DNA of 64,000 bases from Balaenoptera acutorostrata (Eukaryota; Chordata; Mammalia; Artiodactyla; Balaenopteridae): contig NC_080075.1 of NCBI RefSeq assembly GCF_949987535.1, positions 55,917,636 to 55,981,635 on the forward strand, read 5' to 3'. Position numbers and translations under genes: made by a program. The notes beneath the pieces are model-generated. The model made no database searches and had not been told where the DNA came from. It saw only the letters and a list, made by a program, of their open reading frames with translations. This document shows, piece by piece, positions 55,726 to 64,000 of this stretch. Numbering within the stretch: the first letter of the stretch is position 1; each line of letters begins with the position of its first letter.

Positions 55726-56254
55726 TACTATTAATAATTACAGGATTTAATGCAAAGAGGTTGTATTACTAATGACAACATTATTTTGGCAAAACAATTT
55801 GCTGTTTTTCTTCCCTCATCTTTCTCTAAGTTCAAAGACAATGAAAGACAGAAGCCTGCATGGCTGGCTGGCTGGCTTCAAGGTCAAAACTCAGTCATGC
55901 ATTTTTACGTGGCACAAAGAGTGGCCAATCGATTGGACACAGAAATCAGAGCGCTAAGTAGAAAGCTGCCTGAACAGATGACTGCAGGGCTCGGAGGAAG
56001 GAGGAGGGGGGCACAGCCTGCCTGCTCCCCTCTCGCCAGGGTTTTGCCAACCCTGGAGAATAGTCCTTTCCTCTCGGGGAAAGCAACACCTCAGAGACGT
56101 CTCCACTTTGCCCCGGTGGGACCTCATTAGCCTCACTCAGCCTTGTTCCCATCTGGCTGGTGTTGAGAAACCTGTGAGCGTGAGGAGGAAAATAGAGCGC
56201 GTGCACAGGAGGGAGGGCTCTTGATGGAAAGACACCCAGGCCAGGCAGCGTGCC
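55726..56254. other. unique stretch, possible conserved element
   Basis: No repeat recognised. 55740-55990 is rich in factor-like sites (ACAAT, CAAAG, ATCGATT, a GGCTGGCTGGCTGG run) and carries overlapping frames on plus (126 and 61 codons). No known protein. See findings. Confidence 0.42.
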
Positions 56255-56425
56255 CTCTAGATCCTCACTTCTCGACGAGGTCCCTGAACAGCAGCCTCAG
56301 CAAGACTGGCAGCCGGGTAGACACACAGAATCGGCGGCCATACCCTTACCCCCTGAGTCAGAATCTGCATGGTAACGCGATGCATACTCCTGTGCAGTTA
56401 ACATTTGAGGAAACGCTGCTCTGGT
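56255..56425. mobile_element. MER5A-type hAT fragment
   Basis: 'GATCCTCACTTCTCGACGAGG', 'GAGTCAGAATCTGCATGGTAA' and 'GAGGAAACGCTGCTCTGG' resemble MER5A with strong divergence. Confidence 0.55.
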
Positions 56426-57234
56426 ACCCGAGAGCTAGGGAGTGGGGTGGTGGTGGCAGGGGTGAGACTCCTTGGTTGGGTATGTGGTGAACTTTTACCA
56501 TCTGCCTGAATCCTGATGAGTTACTGTAGCCCCTGCATCCTGATCGTCTGGTAAGGAGCAGGATCCCCACGCAGGCCATGCCGGCTTCTAGCAAGAAACC
56601 GATAGGCTAGATGGGCCCCTTCAGATGACAGCTTTCTCCTCCTCTCCACTCAGGACAACCTGTGGGTCGGCCCCTTTGGCACTGTGGGGAATGTGTCTTT
56701 CCAGATGCTAGGCCTTTGTCCAAAGGGCATGAGTGGCTGGAGTGGCCACTTCCGGTCACACTTCCTTAGCACTCAGAAGTAGGCTGTGCTCTGAGCTTTC
56801 ACGCCGAGACCCTGGAGCCCTCCCCTTCCCTCCTCCCTCCATCCAGGCTGTGCAGCAACTGGCCTGCCAGCCTCCTCCCATGGCCAGGGGCCCGGCTGCC
56901 TCCTCAGCACTGTTTCTTCCCAATGCCTAGGACTTGCTTTATCATCTTCATCCTGTGCCTTAGAAGCGGGCCCCTAGGGCCAATGACAAGACTGGGGAAT
57001 GGAGAACAGTCGGGGTCCCTCAACTCTAATGCAATTCCTTCCCCTTCTGAACCCAGTTCTTGGTTTTCCATCCATTAACCAACCACCTGCACTCAGAAAA
57101 TGTACCCAAAGTCTCCTTGTGCTTTTCCTATCTCCAAAATAAGGTGATAATCACACTTTAGAGATTAGAAGATGAAACAGAATTACAGAAGTGAAAACTG
57201 GGAGAGACATGAGATCATTTTGGACAATGTTTTC
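56426..57234. other. unique non-coding stretch
   Basis: Nothing recognised. Frames are at most 78 codons. Confidence 0.4.
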
Positions 57235-57445
57235 TTTATTAAAATAGATGCCAGGCACTGTTCTCAGCACTCTATAAATCCTAACCCATCTAATCGGCAC
57301 AAGGCTAGAAGCAGATACTACCGGTGTGCCCGGTTTAGGATGAGGCCCAGGGACCCAGAGAGGCAAGGAGTTTGCTGATGGTCACCCAAGTGGGGAAGTG
57401 CCAGAGCGATGCCGGGACGCAAGCAGGCTCAGATCTGCTCTGCTC
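57235..57445 (-). mobile_element. MIR SINE
   Basis: Reversed MIR: 'ATGCCAGGCACTGTTCTCAGC', 'GATGAGGCCCAGGGACCCAGA', 'GTTTGCTGATGGTCACCCAAG' and 'GGGGAAGTGCCAGAGC'. Confidence 0.88.
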
Positions 57446-60400
57446 AGCCTTGGGAGCAGGCCCAGGGCAGATCTGGGCCTTGGAACCAGGCTTCCCACTT
57501 GGCTCTAGGCCGCTGCTCCTTCTCCAGGATAGAACAGTTCGTGATGCAATCAAACCATGCAGACTGGCTTTGGGGGAAAACACAAGGCGTATGCATGACA
57601 AGAGTCAGCCACACCCCCGAGTGCCACCTCCACAGCAGGGAAAGTCTAGTAGGACAAGCGGGAAATGCATTCTACCGTGGTTACCTTCCCGCCAGGGATA
57701 AATCCAGTCCAGTCTGATTTTTTCCTAATTCTGCAGGAGAGTAACCCCAGAAGCTCTTCAGAAAACACAGAAGGGCCTCAGACATTCTTAGCCTCTGAAA
57801 CCAAACATAATCCAGTACATTCAAATGTTTCCTCAATATCCAGTCGGTCTGCCTCTAATTCCTGAAAGTAGCTCAACAGGGGCCAATTCATTTCTCCCTT
57901 TTGCCAACTTAAAACCCTTTCACTCCCAGTCAGATGCTCCGTGATACTTAAGACTCAATTTTCTTCTCTCCCGCTTCCTCCTCCATTTCTGATCCAATCA
58001 CTTCAAGGGTTTTAACCTTTGCTCTTCAGCAATTTAATGCACTCGGGGCCCCTCTGACAGCCTTTCTCCCCTCTTCGCCACACCTACCCTTCCCCTCCCT
58101 TGTTCTGGAGCTGACCAGGGGCACCACCCAGCACGGTGCCCACAGTGGGCGTGAGAGGGATGCCATCTGTGCGCCCTCATCCACCCAGGACCCCCACCAG
58201 GTCCTCTGGGCCTGGACTGATGAGAAGCCCAGTGCAGCCCTCCAGGCAGACCCAGCCAAGCGGGGGAACCAATCTCCAACAGTGCTGCTCCCTTCCCCCA
58301 CCCCATTCCCCCAGCCCTGGCCTCAGCAGGCCTTGCACACCCAGCCAGGCATCTCAGAAGCTGCTGGAACACTGACACCCAGAGCTCCTGCCTGACAGAG
58401 GGCGGTGGGCCAGCAGCAACAGATCACGGCCCCTGCTCCCGCTGCCCCTTAACCAGGGGACATGTGGAGGAACACAGCACCCTGCTGAGACAAAGGCAGC
58501 TGCCCACCATGCCCCGGCAGAGGGTAAGACTGAGGAATGACCCGGGGTCACACCAGCCAGGCCTGTGTTCAGAATCAGATGAAAGATATTCAGAGAGAAC
58601 GTGGGAAACCCTAAAACCCTCCCCCGACTCAAACCGAGCGGAGAAGTGCACAGCACCACAGGGAGAAGGGGCTCACCTTGGTTTAATTGTGGGTGTTTGG
58701 GCTTTGTTTTAGTAAATGCACAATTTAAAATCTCCAGAGTATCTCAGAGCAGTTCCCCAGCTGGAGAGCTGTAAGGGCCTAACTAACCTAATTACCTGCA
58801 ACTTCCTGCCTCCAGAAACCTGTCCTCCAAAACTTGACAGTGTCCTGGCCCAGGCTATGCCCTATGTGCAGCACTAGACCCCCAAACTCAGCATCTCTAT
58901 ACCCAGCAGAAGCCCAAAGGAGCAGGAGATGCCCGACAGGCCAGGAGCTCGAGACTCTTCAACTTGGCCTTAGTGACCATCTGACTGGCTCTGGCCCAGC
59001 TAATTAAGAGGAGAATTTATATTAGATTCCAGTGTGTTCCGGGAAACCATGTCATGCTCCATACCTGGGAAGTGTGGGTGGGGAAGGAAGGCTGAAGTGC
59101 TTCACTGAAAGCACCCCCCCTGCACACACCCGTGCGTACACACACACTCGAACACCATACTGCACACAAACACAGCCTTCCTCCTACTGAGCCTCTTGGA
59201 TAAAAAGACCGTAAAGGGAACTCCTTCCCACTGTGGGAACCACAGCTCGCTCAGTTTGTGACCTGTGTGTCCCGAGAACAGAGCTGGGTCAGCAGTTCAG
59301 GTCGGCATGTGTGTGCACTGACCACAGGGGCCAAGAGCCAGTCCTCACGCACCCTTCATGAAGCACACATCGTGTTTTCACATCACAGCTGAAAGGCTTA
59401 CCCCCTTGCCTCCACCCTCCCTGCCTGTCTCCCTCTGTTCATCCCAGCACCAGTGGAGGCTTCAGCGGGGCCCTGGTCAGCCCATCTGTCCCTTAGGAAG
59501 AGCCTGCAGGGCCATGATGCAGGGCCCAGTGAAAGCCCTGCTCTGCCTGGCTTTCAGGAAAGTACACGAGGGCTCTGATGTGCTGAAGCTGTGTTTTACT
59601 GGATGGCAGGATGTTTTTAGCTGATTATTAAAGTCACAGTCTACTATAGCCCATCAACAACCAATTTGGTCCCAGTAAAATGGATTCCAAGTCCCTCAGC
59701 ACTAGTCTCCTAGCAATAAGCTCATCAATATACATAATGTTTAGAAGCTGGATATTGATTGTGGAGTTTAATGGACTCATTATTCAGGGTTCCGCTTGAC
59801 CTCTGGAATAACATTTTATTGGAGCTTCCCTCTCCTCCCACTACCAAATTCCAAAACTGGGGAGCTGGGGGGAGGGGTAGCAGGGATGTTGGAGAGGAAG
59901 CAAAGAGGTTCCTGGAGCTTGGCCATAAATCAAGGATGCTCATGACCTGGGCTCACATTGGTTTTGCCCAGCCAATGTGAAGTAGCCTGTAATACCGCCT
60001 GCCTCCAGCATCACTAAATTAACAAGGAGCTACTGTTGCCATAGGATACAGCAAGCACCCGTGGTGTGATTTACTTTGGTGGCAGCCAGTGATCCTCTGT
60101 GCCACAATGCCCGCAGAGGCACCTTAGAGTCCCTGCCAGTGTCTGTACAACAGTCAGCAGAAGCGCCAAGCCCTGCTCTCAAACACAGCCCCCACGGCCC
60201 AGCTCCCCAGCACCCCTGACTCCTCCGCCAGGACCGGCGGACACATCCACAGCACAGGGGCTGCCCCCATGCTCCCCCCAAGTCCCTGCTCTCAGGAGCA
60301 TGTCCCGTGCAGGGCTGGGGGGAAAGGTGAGCTTCTGGGGCAGAGAGGAGAGGTGTGAGTCCTTGAAAAGAAGAATGCAGATGGGACGGGCGGTCCAGCC

Positions 60401-61224
60401 CCCCAGCAGGTCACAGGGAGACTTCTTCCACAAAGAGATTAGCTTGATTCTTTTTCCTCCCTATGAGATCCCTGAGCAGAGCCCGCTGGTAAGCCCTGGC
60501 CACTTAGTAATCATCACCGAGTGTGGAGCTAAGACATTTCACCTCTTGGCAGGGAAAGGAACACCCGGAACCTCCTGTACCCCAAACAAGCCCATCTCTC
60601 CCTCGCAAAACTCTCATCTCGAGTCAATACAAAGTCCACATTTTTAAACCACTGCTTTATTTTCACATGTGAGGTTATTCGGTGTCCTCAATTACATTTT
60701 AAATTCCAAACCTGGAGGGTGGGGTATTCAGAAACCGTATCTTCCTTCTCTTCTCCCCCACCCTGACATTTGCCCTGGACTACACTGGGCCAGCCCTCAT
60801 TGTGTTCACTGCAGGCAGGGAATTTGTAGTCCTTCTGGGTTCAAGATTTCTAGGTTCAGATACAACTGGCTTCCTTCTATGAAACTATATGCTTTTTGCA
60901 TTTTCCAAAGAAGCTGAAAATCTGTGCCTTTTTTTACCCAAAGGTGAAGTTTTGGACCTTACATTTGTTTGTTTTTAAAAGTGTGTGAGCCAAATAAAAT
61001 ACCATCCAGGTTGCAGCCTCTCGTATATAAACTCTCCCAAACTGAGGGAGATGTAATAAAGGTGAATGGGAGTGGAGAGGGAACTTGAGGATGTAGTGAC
61101 CCATCTCCCAGGAGAAGGACCCAGGCTCTCAAGAACTCGTAATAGATCCGTGCTACCTTGCCTTTACATTTTAAGTCACTTTCTGGTCCACATGTCTAGG
61201 TTTCCCAAGCATTCTGTGCAAGGG
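57446..61224. other. long unique stretch, no confident gene or repeat
   Basis: About 3.8 kb. It contains the longest frame of the window (60099-60647, +, 182 codons), without a recognised domain or clear splice signals. Also present are short CA-rich runs near 59119-59175 and two inverted repeats near 59724-59759 and 59953-59980. I did not find a known protein, RNA gene or recent mobile element. Confidence 0.45.
59953..59980. repeat. inverted repeat with two CCAAT-type arms
   Basis: TCACATTGG and CCAATGTGA form perfect 9 bp arms around a 10 bp spacer. The arms hold an ATTGG/CCAAT pair, so it could be a hairpin or a paired NF-Y-like site. Chance is possible. Confidence 0.6.
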
Positions 61225-61345
61225 TGTCAGATTTAGAAAACAAAAACACATGATGTCCAGTTAAATTTCAATTTCAGATAAACAATGAAAACTTTTTTTG
61301 TCTTAGTATGCCCAGTGCACTATTTGGGACACAGTTAATATTGAA
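61225..61345. mobile_element. ancient interspersed repeat (family not named)
   Basis: 'GTCCAGTTAAATTTCAATTTC' and 'AGATAAACAATGAAAAC' belong to a common mammalian repeat whose consensus is partly palindromic. I cannot assign the family by eye. Confidence 0.4.
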
Positions 61346-62189
61346 AATGATGCAGAGTTGATGTGAAGTTCAGTGTGACTGGGCAGCCTGTATTTTTTTC
61401 TGCAACTCCAGTCCTGCAGGCTCTGAGTTGTACCTTCACTAACGGCCCCACCTGCTGTGACCCAGGGTTCTGTCCCCATGGTGAGGCTGTACTGTTGATG
61501 CAAAATCCTTCCCCGTATTTCAAGAGAAGGAAGGATATTAACAAAAATAGTATTTTTTTTTAAGCCAATGTTAAGTGTCTCAATATACTGAGGAATAACT
61601 TCTGAATTAAGATGGCCCCAGGGTATTTTACTCCAGTCTGAGCTCTCTTGGAGGACCACTCACATTCACTGGTTTCTTTAAATGAAGTCCCTCTAACTTC
61701 CTTCCAATCAGTCCCCTTGGGCTTTCAGACCACTGAAAACATGGCTCTATTGCTAGTGACTTGCATTAAAAAACACATTGAAATAAAATCATTTAGGCTA
61801 GCATTTCCCCAACTCAATTATACTTTTTGGAACTCTATTCCCACAGGATCCTCCTGGAAGAAACAGGGTTCTGTGGTTGAATAAGCAGGAAACTGCACGC
61901 TGTCTATGCCCATCTGGGAAAGTCACTGTGAACATCAGTGTACGAAAGGCCTGAGGAGTCTTGCAGGGGAAACTCTGAGATGCTTATTCCAGCACGATCC
62001 AAACTTACTCGACCACAGAGCACACGAGCTGCCACTCCCCCCATCTAATGCCTCTTAACCCTACAGATAACAACTGGGATGCTAGAAACAGGTGAATGTG
62101 TTTCAAACAAAACTAAACCTTTAGATAGTATTTCTTTCTATGCCCTAGTTTAGGTCTGCGGCTCTGGGTTCTTTAGAAGTGTTCCTGTC
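61346..62189. other. unique non-coding stretch
   Basis: No repeat or gene recognised. Frames are at most 118 codons. Confidence 0.4.
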
Positions 62190-62550
62190 CCTGATCCAAG
62201 ACCCCTTCTGTCACCATCTTCCTTCAAGGCCCACCCAAGCTCCACCTGCTCCACGAAGCCTCCCTGACCTCCTGGCCTCACCAGCCACACTGACCACTTC
62301 CTTCTTTGTTTCTCTGACTTTTCATTCAGCAATTATTCCCAGCACACCAATTCACATATCCCATGCCCTCAGGACATTAATCCAAGTATGTTGATTTGAT
62401 TCTTTAGCTATTGTTTTCTGATTCTTTATATGTTGGCTCCTCAACCAGGCTTGAAGCTACTTGGGGTGACACTTTTCCTGCTTCACCATAGCCCCTTATT
62501 GCAAGACGGGCCGGGCATCCAGTAGGCCTTTGGTAAATGCTTTTTGACAG
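62190..62550 (+). mobile_element. L2 LINE 3' end
   Basis: 'CCACGAAGCCTCCCTGACC', 'AGGCTTGAAGCTACTTGGGG', 'CATCCAGTAGGCCTTTGGTAA' and 'ATGCTTTTTGACAGAAG' lie in L2 order over 360 bp. Confidence 0.75.
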
Positions 62551-63764
62551 AAGTATGTCTCTTCATGCCCCCGTGTTCTAATCGTTACAGGTTTCAGAAA
62601 CAACGGATGGTTTTCCTAAAAGAGTCATGAGCTGGCTTCTCTTGTGCGCCAGGAAAGGTGAAAAGCTTAACCTCAGAGTTGCCTTCTGAGCCATGCATTG
62701 TGTGCCCCCTCGCATCAGTCACCACCCCCCAGCAGACACCCTAACTCCAACCCAAACCAGTGGAGGAGGGAAAGACCTGCGAAGACCAGAGATTTCCATG
62801 AGGGTCAAATAATTCCCCAATTAGTTTATAGGTCAAAATTCCCAAATATGATAGGATCTGCAGCTTTGAAATTCAAATGATTTCAATTCTTCCGTCCTGG
62901 GAAATACCATTTCACTATCCTAAGGCAAAGATGGCCATGTACTCTGATAAAAAAGAACAGATTGCAAAATGACCTACTCTCCAGCAGTGAAGTCACAGGA
63001 CTCTTTTATTTAATGTGCCTGGCAGGGCTTCAGGGTTTTACAGACATTGCGCTGTGAGCTCCATCATGAATTAAGGCCTGTGCAATGCAGATTTCTAACA
63101 ATTCCACTGCATTTCCATAGTCTTCATGGAGTTCTCATCTTCTACGCTGAGACTCTGATTTAAAAAGAAAAATCTGGGCAACAACAGGGGAGTCTCTAAA
63201 ATACATAATCGGAAATCTAAACACATCATACAAATCAACTGTGCACACAATTCATTGTCCCAGAAGCATATTTCTTTCCATCTCAAGCCATAATTTGTAT
63301 AATTATACAAAAAATGTCAAACTCCACACTCAAAGCTTTAAATAAATAGCCCTGGTTTCCAAGGTGAAATAGACTTATCTCCTTTTGAATGATAACAAGT
63401 GATAAAAATATCAGTAATAAACTGATTTTTGTAAATCAATGATTTTCTAAAAAGCATAAAAGGCTTTCCAAGAAGGCCCATGGCAAACTTCATTGGATTC
63501 AGTTCCTGGAAAAATATGTGAACCAGCTAACACATTTCCTGGGTGAAAACACTGCCAGGTCTGAGCACGTGGTATTTGGTAAGAAACACTGTAACATTCT
63601 AGACTGCTAATGCCTTCTTTGTCCCCATCTCAATCCTCAAGCAATCAATTAGGAATAGCAACACAGACACACTTGTTTTGCAAGCACAATTCATAGTAAA
63701 TTTTGGATTTTGTAGCCATTTCTGTATCTCAGAAATCTCAATGAAATTTCAGGTAAAATGGGGT
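62551..63764. other. unique non-coding stretch
   Basis: No confident repeat. Mostly AT-rich from 62880. Frames are at most 71 codons. Confidence 0.45.
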
Positions 63765-64000
63765 CCAGATACATTCAGTAGTTTGATCAAATCATTTCTC
63801 ATCATTCAGGACTTAGCCCAAATATCAACTCTTCAGAGTCCTTCCCGGGGCCACCCCAGCTGAAGCCCCCCCCACCCCCACCCCACACACAAGTACGAGA
63901 CAGCTCTCTACCACATTCACTCCTGATTTTATGTTTCTCAAAGTCCTTATAGTACCTGTATTACCTTCCTCATGCTTTAAATGTTTATCGTCCATCCCCC
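63765..64000 (+). mobile_element. L2 LINE fragment, cut by the window end
   Basis: 'CATTCAGGACTTAGCCC', 'TCCTTCCCGGGGCCACCCC' and 'TTTCTCAAAGTCCTTATAGTA' fit L2. A CCCCCCACCCCC-type run sits at about 63867-63884. Confidence 0.65.

Noticed and set aside
1..64000. CRISPR arrays, operons, ribosome binding sites or phage genes
   Set aside because: The sequence is plainly vertebrate nuclear DNA; the regular repeats are microsatellites and SINE internal arrays.

Overview
This is nuclear DNA from a mammal, most likely a whale or dolphin. The main evidence is seven long tRNA-derived SINEs of the CHR type found in cetaceans and hippos, several with perfect 10-18 bp target-site duplications (TSDs). 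One short relative of the same tRNA-Glu group is also present. I see no primate Alu, no rodent B1/B2 and no ruminant BovB/Bov-A elements. The rest of the repeat content is the usual old mammalian mix: MIR, L2, L1M, MER5-type hAT elements, Tigger and one MaLR LTR. I assigned families by recognising consensus-like segments by eye, so boundaries of old repeats are good to roughly 10-30 bp.

I recognise no protein-coding gene, rRNA, tRNA gene or CRISPR array. Open reading frames are short (longest 182 codons, 60099-60647) and look like chance frames in GC-rich or repetitive DNA. The window is therefore intergenic DNA or the inside of a long intron. The best gene-like signals are: a CpG island at about 27140-27520 with a strong-context ATG and a splice-donor-like site; a possible terminal exon at about 8887-9033 with an AATAAA 36 bp past its stop; and a weak exon-like segment at 24764-24899. 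None matches a protein I know.

Layout. 0-5 kb: mostly unique sequence, a CA repeat, a solo MLT1-type LTR, a MIR and the first SINE. 5-10 kb: MER5A copies, a 1.4 kb L1M fragment, two SINEs, the possible terminal exon and a younger reversed L1 end. 10-14 kb: hAT and MIR fragments. 14-17 kb: an L1M split by a SINE, with a TA repeat, then HAL1-like and reversed L1 pieces. 17-27 kb: unique sequence with MIR/L2, one reversed SINE and TG/CA repeats. 27-29 kb: the CpG island. 29-31 kb: a nested cluster in which an old L1 carries both a truncated L1 and a Tigger. 31-44 kb: MIR/L2 fragments, a 260 bp trinucleotide tract, an 88 bp alternating purine-pyrimidine tract, a short SINE, and a second L1 split by a Tigger. 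44-64 kb: mostly unique sequence with MIR/L2/MER5, two neighbouring SINEs near 50.5-51.3 kb, and a GA/GT compound microsatellite near 55.1 kb.

No genes can be shown to work together here. What the window does show is a readable order of insertions: old L1s were hit by Tigger and by a truncated L1, and cetacean-type SINEs arrived last. Two SINE structural variants, one with a 24 bp internal duplication and one with a 22 bp tandem array, are the clearest lineage-specific features.
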